Position numbers and translations under genes: made by a program. Under the pieces are notes generated by a model. It did not search any database, was not told where the DNA came from, and saw nothing but the letters and a program-made list of their open reading frames with translations. DNA of 64,000 nucleotides. It comes from Salipiger bermudensis HTCC2601 (GTDB lineage Bacteria > Pseudomonadota > Alphaproteobacteria > Rhodobacterales > Rhodobacteraceae). Shown here one piece after another: positions 7,929 to 17,602 of this stretch (position 1 is the first letter of the stretch; every line of letters starts with the position of its first letter). The DNA is taken from contig NZ_DS022276.1 of the NCBI RefSeq assembly GCF_000153725.1, forward strand, positions 2,650,753 to 2,714,752, in the 5' to 3' direction.

Positions 7929-8896
7929 TGCACGCCGAAGATCTCGGCGAAGCGGGCCTTGTTGGCCTCGGCGTCGTCAAGCGCCTTGGCGGGGTCGAAG
8001 TCCATCAGCGTGATCTCGTCGCGCGAGGGGAAGCCCTCGGGGCTGGCAACGCCGTTGCGGGCCGGGATGTAGCCCATGTCGACCACCAGTTCCTGACCGG
8101 TTTCACTGAGCACGAAGTCGACGAATTTCTGCGCCGCGTCCTTGTTGTCGCTGGCCTTGAGGATGGCGACCGGCTCGGTCACGTAGGAGACGCCCTCTTC
8201 GGGGAACACGAACTCGACCGGCGAGCCGTCGGCCTTGGCGCGCAGCGCGAGGAAGTCGACCAGCACGCCATAGGGCTTCTCGCCGGAGGCCACGGCCTTG
8301 AAGGTGCCGCCATTGCCGCCTTCGGCGCGGGCGTTGTTGTCGGCCAGCGCCTGGTAGTAGTCCCAGCCCAGACCGTCGGTCTCGGTCAGCGTTGCGAGGT
8401 GGATCAGCGCGGCGCCGGAATAGAGCGGCGAGGGCATGGCCACGAGGTTGGCCATCTCAGGCTTGGCAAGATCGGCCCACGAGGTCGGCACGGTCTCGGC
8501 GCCGGTGTTGTAGGCGATGCCGGTGGTGATCAGCTTGGTCGAGTAGTAGTGGCCGTCGGGGCTGTAGAGCGCGGCGTCATAGGCCTCGGCCTCGGGCGAG
8601 TCGTAGGCCGCGAGCAGGCCCTGCTGCGCCATGCCCTCGAGCGTCACGGTGTCGGCGATCAGCAGCACGTCGGGAGAGGGGGCACCCGCCTCGATCTCGG
8701 AGGTCAGGCGGGCCATCAGCTTGGTGGTGCCGTCGCGGACCCAGTCGACGGTGATGTCAGGGTTGGCTTCCATGAAGGCGTCGACGGTCTGCTGCGCGTC
8801 CTGGTTCGGCTGCGAGGTGTAGAGCGTCAGGGTCTCGGCGGAGGCAAGGGTCGGCAGGGCCAGCGCGCAGGCCGCAGCAATGAGGGAACGGGTCAT
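7925..8896 (-). CDS. Periplasmic binding protein, Fbp/AfuA/phosphonate-type (PBP2 family)
   Basis: 323 residues. I chose the ATG at 8896 because GGAG stands 7 bases upstream and the protein then begins with a clean signal peptide (MTRSLIAAACALALPTLASA, cleavage before ETLTLYTS). The mature part starts with the ETLTLYTSQ strand and continues with VDWVRDGTTKLMARL, common to iron(III), hexose-phosphate (AfuA) and 2-aminoethylphosphonate binding proteins. The tyrosine pair HYYSTK near residue 130 could bind iron or simply line the cleft. The promoter carries CTGTCAT and TCGTCAT repeats, so a phosphonate or organophosphate ligand seems more likely than iron. Family is firm; ligand is inference. 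Confidence 0.85.
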   Translation of the reverse strand: MTRSLIAAACALALPTLASAETLTLYTSQPNQDAQQTVDAFMEANPDITVDWVRDGTTKLMARLTSEIEAGAPSPDVLLIADTVTLEGMAQQGLLAAYDSPEAEAYDAALYSPDGHYYSTKLITTGIAYNTGAETVPTSWADLAKPEMANLVAMPSPLYSGAALIHLATLTETDGLGWDYYQALADNNARAEGGNGGTFKAVASGEKPYGVLVDFLALRAKADGSPVEFVFPEEGVSYVTEPVAILKASDNKDAAQKFVDFVLSETGQELVVDMGYIPARNGVASPEGFPSRDEITLMDFDPAKALDDAEANKARFAEIFGVQ

Positions 8897-8960
8897 CGGA
8901 AACTCCGGTTGGGTTGCTCTTGTCCGAGGGCGGGTCGGGGAGACGCCGTCGGTTGCGGAC

Positions 8961-8994
8961 CGTCTAGGGGGCTTCGATGACAGCTGAATGACGA
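8961..8994 (-). promoter_or_regulatory. PhoB-type promoter of the Fbp/Aep-type ABC operon
   Basis: Read on the minus strand: TCGTCAT (8994-8988), 4 bases, CTGTCAT (8983-8977), 8 bases, CCTAG (8968-8964). This is the 7-4-7 spacing of a Pho box followed by a -10-like element, in the direction of the binding-protein gene, whose ATG lies 67 bases beyond the CCTAG. A further TCGTCAT unit is at 9021-9015. The same CTGTCAY-N8-CCTAG arrangement precedes ugpB at 14504-14485. Confidence 0.7.
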
Positions 8995-9048
8995 GCTTCA
9001 AGATATTGAAAATAATGACGAACGTAACGTTCTGGCAAAGCCTGTCAG

Positions 9049-9073
9049 GGCTGCCCCGATGGCCGGGGCAGCC
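9049..9073 (-). terminator. Stem-loop after the ugp operon
   Basis: GGCTGCCCCG (9049-9058) pairs perfectly over 10 bp with CGGGGCAGCC (9064-9073), loop of 5. It lies 70 bases after the EEP gene stop on the minus strand, followed only by a weak T-rich stretch (CTTTG), so it is a probable terminator separating the ugp operon from the next ABC operon. Confidence 0.55.
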
Positions 9074-9143
9074 TGTTGCATGGTGTCGGAATATGATGCC
9101 GATGGCTGCGCACAGGCGCTGATGGCTTGCCGGCGTAGCGTCC

Positions 9144-10138
9144 CTAGGTCTCCGGCGTCTGCGGCACCGTCAGGTCGGTGATGCGCGTCACGATGGCGTC
9201 GTGATCCGAGAGCGGCCGTCCGGTGGCATCGAGCGAGGAGCGGATCTCGGTCTCTTCGAGGCGCATATTTCGGGCGAGGAACCAGTCGAGCTTCATCTGC
9301 CGTTCCGGCCAGCGGGTGATCAGGCTGGGCCGCGTGGTCGGCTGATCCTCGGGGCCGCCATGCACGGTGAAACCGGCCTCGCGGGCAGCGTCGAACAGCC
9401 TCTCGGCGCGCCAGTCGCCGTCGTTGTGGTTGCCGGTGTTGAGATCGCCGCCGATCAGCACCGGCAGGCCGGGGAAGGCCGCGTCCAGCGCCGCGATCAG
9501 GCCGCGGATCTGCATCTCGCGATGCTCCGGGCCGCAGGCGCTTTCGAGATGGGTGGAGATCGCCAGCAGCGGGCCGGCCTCGGTGTCGACCGTGGCGCCG
9601 ACCGCGATGCGCTCGCCAAGCCGCGGCTGCTCGGCATCCGAGAACCACTGCCGCTCGCCCCAGAGCCGGAGCGCGAAGTGATCGCGCAGGTCGGTCTTCG
9701 CCATCAGCGCGTTGCCGTGGTAGCCGAGCGCATTGTGATCGTCCTCGCAGAACGCGTGCTCGATCGGCGAGCCGAGCCCCATCTCGAGAAACTCGACCGC
9801 GTAGGCGTAGGCCATGCCGAGCCCGCCCGCGATGTCGCGGGTGGTGTTGCGCTGGCCGGTGCGGGCCATGCCGTGATCCATCTCCGACAGCAGCAGCAGG
9901 TCGCAATCGGCCATCTTCTGCGCCGCCCCCTCGGGAAACAGGCAGCGCTCGAGGTTCCACGCCCCCACGGTCAGGGGCAGGGCGAGCGCCGCTGAAGGCG
10001 CCGCGCCGCCGGTCTCGATCAGGTTCATCCCCGCGACCTGCGCCATGTGGCTGTCATGAGCGCTGACGCTGCGCGGCAGCGCACGCAGCGCCAGATCCGC
10101 CTCGGTCGGGACCGGCAGGTCGGGAACCGTGTCGCGGA

Positions 10139-10142
<4 letters not shown>
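9144..10142 (-). CDS. Endonuclease/exonuclease/phosphatase (EEP) family hydrolase
   Basis: 332 residues with the EEP (DNase I/inositol-phosphatase/sphingomyelinase) fold. Motifs in order: GAWNLERC (the Asn), [10 protein letters not shown] (metal-binding Glu), [18 protein letters not shown] (Asp/Asn), and the terminal [10 protein letters not shown] with the catalytic His. No signal peptide is evident, so it probably acts in the cytoplasm on a small phosphodiester or nucleic acid. The start overlaps the stop of ugpC by 4 bases, which makes it the last gene of the ugp operon. In enterobacteria this place is held by ugpQ, a glycerophosphodiester phosphodiesterase of a different fold. I infer a comparable job releasing glycerol 3-phosphate or phosphate from imported diesters, but other substrates are possible. 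Confidence 0.8.
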
Positions 10143-11211
<1,069 letters not shown>

Positions 11212-11212
<1 letters not shown>

Positions 11213-12054
11213 TACTTGTCGCTTTCCGTCAGGCCCTTGATGAACATGCGCTGGAAGATCACCACCACCGCAACCGGGGGGACCATCGCCAGCACCGCAA
11301 GGGCAAAGGCTTCGTTGTAATCGGGGATCTGGCTGCCGACCCAGACCTGCAGGATCGACTTGATGCCACGCATGAGCGTGAAGAAGCTCTCGTCCGTGGT
11401 CATCAGCAGCGGCCAGAGATACTGGTTCCAGCCATAGATGAACATGATGATGAAGATCGCCGACATCATCGTCTTCGACAGCGGCACCAGCACGTCGATG
11501 AAGAACTTCACCGGGCCGGCGCCGTCGATGCGCGCCGCCTCGAGCAGCTCATCGGGGACCGAGCGGAAGAACTGCCGGAAGAAGAAGGTGCCGGTGGCCG
11601 AGGCCAGCAGCGGGACGATCAGGCCGGTATAGGTGTTCAGCAGGTGCAGCTCGGACATCACCTGATAGGACGGCATGATGCGCACCTCGAGCGGCAGCAG
11701 CAGCGTCGCGAAGATGGCCCAGAAGATCAGCGTCGCAAAGCGGAAGCGGAAATAGACCAGCGCGTAGGCCGCCATCATCGACAGCACGATCTTCCCGACC
11801 GCAAAGCCCAGCCCCATGATCATCGAGTTGGTGAGCATCAGGAGCCCGGTCACGTCGCCGGTAAAGCCGCCGCGGCTGGTGAGCACCTTGGTATAGGTCT
11901 CGGCGCCATGGCTGCCGGGGGTGATGTAGAGGCCGTTCGAATGGATATCGATCGCGGCATGGGTGGAGGACATCAGCGCCATCACCACGGGCACGCAGAG
12001 AAACAGCGCGCCGAGGATCAGGATCAGGTGGTCGAGGGGTTTGATCTTCTGCAT
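11212..12054 (-). CDS. ugpE: sn-glycerol-3-phosphate ABC transporter permease UgpE
   Basis: 280 residues, six predicted membrane helices. It follows the E. coli UgpE pattern through most of its length: [34 protein letters not shown], the EAA loop [18 protein letters not shown], and [13 protein letters not shown]. It forms half of the inner-membrane channel with UgpA. The ATG lies 4 bases after the ugpA stop. Together with UgpB it imports glycerol 3-phosphate and glycerophosphodiesters, usually in phosphate starvation. Confidence 0.93.
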
Positions 12055-12058
12055 GGCC

Positions 12059-13030
12059 TTACCCGTAATGCACGCGGCGTTCGAGGAAGCGGAACTGCAG
12101 CACCGTGAGCAGCGCCACCACCACCATGAGGATCACCGACTGCGCCGAGGAGCCGCCGATGTCGTTGCCTTTGAACCCGTCGAGATAGACCTTGTAGACC
12201 AGCGTCATCGGGTTGTTGGCGGGCTTGTCCTTCACGATGACGTCGATGATCGGGAAGGTGTCGAACATCGTGTAGGTGATGTTGATGACCAGCAGGAAGA
12301 AGGCGGTGGGCGCGAGCAGCGGCAGGGTGATGTCGCAGAACCGGCGCCAGCCGGATTTCGCGTCGATCAGCGCCGCCTCGCGCACCGAGACCGGCACCGA
12401 TTGCAGGCCCGACAGGAAGAAGATGAAGTTGTAGGGGATCTGCTTCCAGACCGAGATCACGATCAGGGCGCTGGCGGTGTCCCAGTAGTCGATCCCCACC
12501 CGCAGGTCGTGGCCGAACCAGGCGGCGATCTGGGTGAAGGGGCCCATATGCATGTCGAAGAACATCATGCCGATGAGGCCCGCCACCGGCGGCGCGATGG
12601 CGTAGACCGAGATCAGCAGCGTCTTGTAGGTCTCGGCGCCGCGGATCACCTTGTCGGCCTTGACCGCGAGCAGCAGTCCCAGCCCGAGCGACAGCGCCGT
12701 GACCACGACGCAGAAGAAGGCGGTGAAGGCGGCGGTGGACATGTAGCCGCGGCTGGTCAGCGCGTCGGTGTAGTTGTCGAGGCCCACGAAGGTGGCGCCA
12801 AAGCCAAACGGGTCCTCGAGATAGAAGGACGAGGTCACCGCCTGCACCGAGGGCCAGTAGAAGAAGATCGCCACCACCGCGAGCTGCGGCAGCAGGAACA
12901 TCCACGGCGTCAGCGGGCGGTCGAACTGGACGCGCTTGACGGGGTTGGCGGTCTCACCGGACCACCAGCGGCGGAGCCGGGTGAACAGCGTGCTGTCGGC
13001 CTCGGCGAGGGAAAGGGGGGTGTCGGTCAC
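12059..13030 (-). CDS. ugpA: sn-glycerol-3-phosphate ABC transporter permease UgpA
   Basis: 323 residues with six predicted membrane helices after an N-terminal extension of about 35 residues not usual in E. coli UgpA. Recognisable UgpA segments are SFYLEDPFGFGATFVGLDNY, the EAA loop REAALIDAKSGWRRFCDITLP and the C-terminus QFRFLERRVHYG. Partner of UgpE in the membrane channel. The start could also lie further in, at one of the later ATG codons, but the GACACC-rich upstream shows no clear ribosome site for either choice. Separated from ugpB by 117 bases containing a strong stem-loop. Confidence 0.92.
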   Translation of the reverse strand: MTDTPLSLAEADSTLFTRLRRWWSGETANPVKRVQFDRPLTPWMFLLPQLAVVAIFFYWPSVQAVTSSFYLEDPFGFGATFVGLDNYTDALTSRGYMSTAAFTAFFCVVVTALSLGLGLLLAVKADKVIRGAETYKTLLISVYAIAPPVAGLIGMMFFDMHMGPFTQIAAWFGHDLRVGIDYWDTASALIVISVWKQIPYNFIFFLSGLQSVPVSVREAALIDAKSGWRRFCDITLPLLAPTAFFLLVINITYTMFDTFPIIDVIVKDKPANNPMTLVYKVYLDGFKGNDIGGSSAQSVILMVVVALLTVLQFRFLERRVHYG

Positions 13031-13101
13031 GGGCGTGTCCTGATCGGGGGCGGGTCGTCCCGGTTTGCGCCGGGCGCGGCAACAAGAGCGGCAACGGAAA
13101 C

Positions 13102-13128
13102 GGGGGCCGGGCGCTTGGCCCGACCCCC
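13102..13128 (-). terminator. Stem-loop between ugpB and ugpA (attenuator or mRNA stabiliser)
   Basis: GGGGGCCGGGC (13102-13112) pairs with GCCCGACCCCC (13118-13128) over 11 bp with one mismatch and a 5-base loop. There is no T run after it on the minus strand. Such hairpins after binding-protein genes usually protect the upstream mRNA and keep the binding protein in excess over the membrane subunits. Confidence 0.6.
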
Positions 13129-13147
13129 AGACGCGGTCGATGCTGGC

Positions 13148-14443
13148 TTAGTTCGCGGTCTTGGCGAAGCGCGCGAGCAGGGCGTTGCCCTCTTCCTCGA
13201 TGATCGAGAAGGCCTCATCCACCGACACTTCGTCCGAGAAGATGCGGTTGAACTCGCGCTCCATCACCGAGCGGATCTGCGGGTAGAAGCCCATGCGGTA
13301 GCCCTTGGACCATTCACCGCCTTCGAGCATCAGCTGCTGGATGCCGACCTCGGCCACCGGCTGGTCGTCGTAGTATCCTTCCGACTTGGCGAGCTCGTAG
13401 GCCGCTTCGGTGATCGGAACGTAGCCGGTGCTGCGGTGGTAGAAGAACTGGGTCTCGGGCGAGGTCAGGAAGGTGAAGAACTGCGCGGTGCAGGCGTTCT
13501 CTTCCTCGGACTTGCCGGCCATGGCGAAGAGCGCCGCGCCACCGATGAAGCTCTGGGTGCCGGCGCCTTCGATGCTGTCCCAGTAGGGCATGTAGACGGC
13601 GTCGAAGTCGAACTCGGCCGACTGCTGCAGGCCGCCGAAGGAGCCCGAGGAGCCGATCCACATGGCAGCCTCACCCTCTTCGAAGGGCTTGAGGTTGTCG
13701 GCCCAGCCGGCACCGTAGAAGCCGTAGAGATCTTCGTCGGCCCAGGCCTTGAGCTTCTCGAACATCATTTTCTGGTTGTCGTCGCTGACGAGGATCTCGG
13801 TGCCCTCGAAGCCGTCATAACCGTTGTTGTTGGTGGCGAACTGCTGGTTGTTCCGCGACTTGAAGTTCTCGACCATCATCCAGGTCAGCTGCGAGGCGGT
13901 CATCGGGATGTAGCCGGCATCGCGCAGGGCGGGGGCGATCTCTTCGAACTCTTCCCAGGTCTTCGGCGGCTCGACGCCTGCGGCCTCGAAGGCCTCGGTG
14001 TTGTAGTACAGGATCGGCGCCGAGGAGTTGAACGGCATGCCGATGAACTTGCCGTCGGCATCGGCGTAGAAGTTGCGCACGCCGGCGATGAAGGCCTCGC
14101 GGTCGAACTCTTCACCGGCGCCGGTGATCAGGTCCTCGGCCGGAACGGTCGCGCCCTTGGCGGCGATGATGGTGGCGGCGCCGGCGTCGAACACCTGCAG
14201 GATGTTGGGCTGCTCGCCCGAGCGGAAGGCCGCGATGCCCGAGGACAGCGCCTCTTCATAGGTGCCGCGCGAGACCGGCGTCAGGTTGCACTGGTCCTGT
14301 GCGGCGTTGAACTGCTGTGCGATCTCGTTGATCACTTCGCCGTTGCGGCCACCCATGCCGTGCCACCAGCTGATGTCGGTCGCGGCGTAGGCGGTGGAGG
14401 CGGTCAGCGCCAGTGCGATGGCGGTCGATGCCGTCTTGATCAT
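13148..14443 (-). CDS. ugpB: sn-glycerol-3-phosphate-binding protein UgpB
   Basis: 431 residues. A signal peptide (MIKTASTAIALALTASTAYA) precedes the mature protein. It parallels E. coli UgpB over its whole length: ISWWHGMGG, GTYEEALSSGIAAFRSGEQP, the PFNSSAPILYYNTEAFEAAG segment, SSGSFGGLQ, and STGYVPITEAAYELAKSEG. These regions include the residues that hold glycerol 3-phosphate in the periplasmic cleft. First gene of the ugpB-A-E-C-EEP operon; ribosome site AAGGACC stands before the ATG. The promoter region holds a Pho-box-like motif, consistent with control by phosphate limitation. Confidence 0.93.
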   Translation of the reverse strand: MIKTASTAIALALTASTAYAATDISWWHGMGGRNGEVINEIAQQFNAAQDQCNLTPVSRGTYEEALSSGIAAFRSGEQPNILQVFDAGAATIIAAKGATVPAEDLITGAGEEFDREAFIAGVRNFYADADGKFIGMPFNSSAPILYYNTEAFEAAGVEPPKTWEEFEEIAPALRDAGYIPMTASQLTWMMVENFKSRNNQQFATNNNGYDGFEGTEILVSDDNQKMMFEKLKAWADEDLYGFYGAGWADNLKPFEEGEAAMWIGSSGSFGGLQQSAEFDFDAVYMPYWDSIEGAGTQSFIGGAALFAMAGKSEEENACTAQFFTFLTSPETQFFYHRSTGYVPITEAAYELAKSEGYYDDQPVAEVGIQQLMLEGGEWSKGYRMGFYPQIRSVMEREFNRIFSDEVSVDEAFSIIEEEGNALLARFAKTAN

Positions 14444-14484
14444 GTCCCAGGTCCTTCTTCGGGGGTTTGTTCGTTGCGCGACGG

Positions 14485-14526
14485 CTAGGGGCGCTCTGTG
14501 ACAGTAGGGCTTAGGATTTGTGAAAC
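14485..14526 (-). promoter_or_regulatory. PhoB-type promoter of ugpB
   Basis: Minus strand: GTTTCAC (14526-14520), a degenerate middle unit, CTGTCAC (14504-14498), 8 bases, CCTAG (14489-14485), followed 41 bases later by the ugpB ATG. The final unit and its distance to CCTAG are the same as in front of the Fbp/Aep-type binding protein, including the C-rich run before TAG. The outer units are weak, so the site is called on the shared layout plus the known PhoB control of ugp genes. The opposite strand has one isolated CTGTCAC (14623-14629) before the Nudix gene. Confidence 0.65.
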
Positions 14527-14651
14527 TTTCGCGTCATGCGAATAGGTTGCGGCGGGGGGAGCGGTCCGAAGTGCCGGCCGGACGCGCGATTCACCGAGAC
14601 GGGACCTTGATCCGCCTTTAAACTGTCACCCTTCCAGAGGCATAAGGCGTC

Positions 14652-15107
14652 ATGTTCGAAGACACTCCCATCCGTCCGACGGTTCGCGTCGTGATCCGCA
14701 AGGGCCCGCTGGTGCTGGTGCAGGTCAAGAGCCGCGAGGGCGGCCCGCGCTACCTGACCCTTCCCGGCGGGCGGCAGGAGCCCGGCGAGAGCATGGCGGA
14801 TTGCGCGCGGCGCGAATGTCTCGAAGAGATCGGCGTCATCCCGGTGCTGGGTGACGTGCTGCACGTGGCCGACGTGTTCCGGACCCGCGAGGGTGGGCTG
14901 CGACAGCTCTCCGAGGTCCTGTTCGCGGCCACCGTGCCCGACAGCTACGTGCCCCGGCTCGGCAGCCATCCCGACAAGCGGCAAGTGGCGACCGACTGGG
15001 TTGACCCCGCAGCATGCGGCGCCGACTTCCTGCCGCGCTACGATCTGGCGCTGATCGACCCCGACGCCCCCGTCTATCTCGGAGCCCTGCGCTGTGAAAC
15101 GCCCTGA
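14652..15107 (+). CDS. Nudix hydrolase
   Basis: 151 residues. The Nudix box runs from about residue 40: GRQEPGESMADCARRECLEE followed by IG, matching G-x5-E-x7-RE-U-x-EE-x-G-U, with the Glu residues that bind the metal. The family cleaves nucleoside diphosphates linked to another moiety; the short length without extra domains does not reveal the substrate. First gene of a tightly packed seven-gene operon; it overlaps the next gene by 14 bases. The role inside this phosphoryl-transfer cluster is unknown, perhaps clearing a nucleotide product or activating a nucleotide-linked substrate. Confidence 0.85.
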   Translation: MFEDTPIRPTVRVVIRKGPLVLVQVKSREGGPRYLTLPGGRQEPGESMADCARRECLEEIGVIPVLGDVLHVADVFRTREGGLRQLSEVLFAATVPDSYVPRLGSHPDKRQVATDWVDPAACGADFLPRYDLALIDPDAPVYLGALRCETP

Positions 15108-16728
15108 CGCCGTCGAGGAAAACCTCTCCTTCCTGTTCGCCGAGCTCGACGGCCAGCTGGCGCGGCTGCTCGCCTATTTCGAAGCCCCGCGCCGCGAGAC
15201 CGCCGAGGCATTGATCGCGCGGGCGGGTTATTCGCAGAACCTCGCCTCGCGGGTGCGCAAGGCCTGCCTTGCCGGCATGATGCGCGGCAAGCCGAACGCG
15301 GCGCGCGACCTGCGCCTGCAGGGGGTCGACACCATCGCCCGCAACCTCGACCTGATCTCGCGCCTTGCCCGCCGCTCGGTCCGGCACGCGGGCAATATCG
15401 AGCGCACCAAGCTGCTGCGCGCCGACGCCTATCTCAAGCCGCTCGGTCGGGTGCGCAAGGCGGTGGCCCGGGTGCAGGAGGCGCGGGCTGCCGGCGACAG
15501 TCGCCTGGCGGTGCAGATCGGCGCCATCCGGGCCGAGCTTGGCGCCTTTCACGACCAGCTCTTCCGCACCTACACCCGCGACATGCAGGGCTCCAAGCAC
15601 GCCGACGACCTCGCCCACGGGCTGCTGACCCTGAACGAGGTCACCCGCATGGGCGAGGCGCTCCAGACCATCAGCGAGGCGATCCTGTCGACCAATATCG
15701 GCCAGACCGTGCAGTTCGAGCGCTACTTCACCCTGCGCAGCGTCCTTGCGGGCGTCGGCAAGGAGGACGAGGAGATCAAGCTGCAGCCGCTGGCCGAGAC
15801 CCGCTCGGGCAGCGCGATCTCGAGCGTCACCATGCGCGACGGCAATGGCCGCTCGGTGGACGCGGTGTTCAAGGATGGCGACCGGCGCAAGGTCAAGGAA
15901 GAGCGCGTCGGGGTGAAGAGCTGGAACTCGGTCTATCCCGGGCTCGCGCCCGAGATCCTGTCTTACGAGAAGCGCGGCGACAGCGCGGCGCTGCTGATCG
16001 AGCACCTCTCGGGGCAGACCTTCGAGGACATCGTGCTGGGCGGCAGCGCGGCCGAGCTCGACGCCGCGCAAACGGCGCTGCACCGCACCGTGCGCGACAT
16101 CTGGCGCCAGACGCTCACCGATGAGCCCGCCGAGATGCGCGCCATGGAGCAGCTTGGCAAGCGCATGAGCGACGTCTACCGGTTGCATCCGAAATTCGCC
16201 ACCGGGACCCAGCGGCTCAACGGAGCCACGCTCGAAAGCTTCGACGCGCTGATCGCCGCCGCCGCCAGTCGCGAGGAGGCGCTCAGGGCGCCGTTCTCGG
16301 TCTATATTCACGGCGATTTCAACCTCGACAACATCATCTACGAGGCCGGCGAGAAGAAGGTGCGCTTCATCGACCTGCACCGCTCGCGCTATATGGACTA
16401 CGTGCAGGACGTGTCGGTCTTCATGGTGTCGAATTACCGGTTGCAGGTGCTCGACGCCGGGACCCGCGCCCGCATCGCCTCGGTCGCGGTCGAGATGCAC
16501 GACATGGCCGCCAAGTTCGCCCGGCGCCAGAAGGACAAGAACTTCGAATACAGGCTGGCGCTGGGGCTGGCGCGGAGCTTTGCCAGCTCGACGCGCTTCA
16601 TCGTCGACAAGAACCATGCGCGCCGCATGATGCTGCGCGCCCGCTACATTCTCGAAGCCGCGCTGGCCGTGCCCGAGGGCAAGGAAGCGCGGCTCAAACT
16701 GCCCATAAGGATGCTGTTCAGTGACTGA
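15094..16728 (+). CDS. PhoU-like / aminoglycoside-phosphotransferase-like kinase
   Basis: 544 residues in two parts. The first 200 or so are all-helical and resemble PhoU bundles (long Arg/Ala-rich helices, e.g. LISRLARRSVRHAGNIERTK). The second part is a protein-kinase-like fold of the APH family: a possible nucleotide-binding beta hairpin near 245-290, then the catalytic loop HGDFNLDNI at residue 406 and the metal-binding IDLHRSRYMDYV near 427. It probably phosphorylates a small molecule or protein. It overlaps the Nudix gene by 14 bases and the ATP-grasp gene by 8 bases. The PhoU-like front end hints at a link to phosphate sensing; function otherwise unknown. Confidence 0.75.
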   Translation: MKRPDAVEENLSFLFAELDGQLARLLAYFEAPRRETAEALIARAGYSQNLASRVRKACLAGMMRGKPNAARDLRLQGVDTIARNLDLISRLARRSVRHAGNIERTKLLRADAYLKPLGRVRKAVARVQEARAAGDSRLAVQIGAIRAELGAFHDQLFRTYTRDMQGSKHADDLAHGLLTLNEVTRMGEALQTISEAILSTNIGQTVQFERYFTLRSVLAGVGKEDEEIKLQPLAETRSGSAISSVTMRDGNGRSVDAVFKDGDRRKVKEERVGVKSWNSVYPGLAPEILSYEKRGDSAALLIEHLSGQTFEDIVLGGSAAELDAAQTALHRTVRDIWRQTLTDEPAEMRAMEQLGKRMSDVYRLHPKFATGTQRLNGATLESFDALIAAAASREEALRAPFSVYIHGDFNLDNIIYEAGEKKVRFIDLHRSRYMDYVQDVSVFMVSNYRLQVLDAGTRARIASVAVEMHDMAAKFARRQKDKNFEYRLALGLARSFASSTRFIVDKNHARRMMLRARYILEAALAVPEGKEARLKLPIRMLFSD

Positions 16729-17602
16729 CAAGATCGGGGTCATCGGAACCCCCGGAAAATGGTCGACCGAGGCGCTCGCGGATGCGATCGAGGCACGCAC
16801 CGGCTTTCGGCAGGTGATCGACATGGCGCGTGTGACGCTGGATCTAGAGGCCGGCACGCTGCTTTGCGACGGCGTCGACCTCTGCACGCTCGACGGTCTG
16901 GTGATCAAGAAGGTGGCCGAGACCTACAGCGCGCACGCGCTCGACCGGCTCGAGATGCTGCGCGTGGCCGAGGCCAAGGGCGTGAAGATCTTCAGCCCCG
17001 CCACCGCGATCCTGCGCCTGATGGACCGGCTCGCCTGCACCGTGACGCTGAACGCCGCCGGCGCGCCGATGCCGCCGACCACCATCACCGAGGATGAGAC
17101 GGCGGCGCGCGCGGCTCTGGCGCGCTACGGGGCGGCGGTGTTCAAGCCGCTGTTCTCGACCAAGGCGCGCGGCATGGTTCTGCTGGAGGCAGACGCACCT
17201 GATGCCGAGGCGCAGATCGCCGCCTTCAAGACCCAGAATCCGGTGATGTATATCCAGAAGAAGGCCGACCTCTCGGGGCACGATCTGGGCATGGTCTTCC
17301 TTGGTGGCGAGTATATCTGCACTTATGCGCGGGTGAGCCAGACCGACAGCTGGAACACCACGATTCACTCGGGCGGCAAATACGCGCCCTACGAGCCCGA
17401 CGCCGAGCTGATCGAGCTGGGCCGACGTGCGCAGGCGCCGTTCGGGCTGACCTTCACCACCGTCGATATCGCGCTGACCCCGGACGGGCCGATCGTGTTC
17501 GAGGTTTCGGCCTTCGGCGGCTACCGCGGCGCGCAGGAGGGTTGCGGCATCGACGCCGCCGCGCTGGTGGCCGATCACGTGCTGGAACAGGTGCGCGCAT
17601 GA
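16721..17602 (+). CDS. ATP-grasp enzyme of the GAK (grasp, kinase) type
   Basis: 293 residues with RimK/glutathione-synthetase-like ATP-grasp layout: an N-terminal alpha/beta region, the central AVFKPLFSTKARGMVLLE lysine strand and glycine loop near 140-158, and the metal-binding C-terminal strand DGPIVFEVSAFGGYRG near 255. ATP-grasp enzymes join a carboxylate to an amine or thiol through an acyl phosphate. Neighbours and order match the uncharacterised GAK gene sets, in which an ATP-grasp protein, an HprK-related kinase and an amphi-Trp/XXXCH small protein co-occur. It overlaps the kinase gene on each side by a few bases. Substrates are unknown. Confidence 0.8.
   Translation: MTDKIGVIGTPGKWSTEALADAIEARTGFRQVIDMARVTLDLEAGTLLCDGVDLCTLDGLVIKKVAETYSAHALDRLEMLRVAEAKGVKIFSPATAILRLMDRLACTVTLNAAGAPMPPTTITEDETAARAALARYGAAVFKPLFSTKARGMVLLEADAPDAEAQIAAFKTQNPVMYIQKKADLSGHDLGMVFLGGEYICTYARVSQTDSWNTTIHSGGKYAPYEPDAELIELGRRAQAPFGLTFTTVDIALTPDGPIVFEVSAFGGYRGAQEGCGIDAAALVADHVLEQVRA

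Noticed and set aside
6255..8072. Plus-strand open frame of 605 codons opposite the double permease
   Set aside because: Gln/Arg/His-rich composition typical of the antisense of a membrane protein; the minus strand encodes a clear permease.
7925..9001. Longer start for the Fbp/Aep-type binding protein at 9001
   Set aside because: It would place about 35 polar residues before the signal peptide and run through the Pho-type promoter; the ATG at 8896 has a ribosome site.
11963..14488. Plus-strand open frame of 841 codons over ugpA and ugpB
   Set aside because: No family features; the opposite strand encodes UgpA and UgpB with close similarity to E. coli proteins.
14623..14629. CTGTCAC before the Nudix gene as a Pho box for the GAK-type operon
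   Set aside because: Only a single half-site; units 11 bases on either side do not match, so regulation by PhoB is not claimed.
14836..16908. Minus-strand open frame of 690 codons over the PhoU/APH-like gene
   Set aside because: Shadow frame; the plus strand shows the HGDFNLDN catalytic loop and overlapping operon structure.
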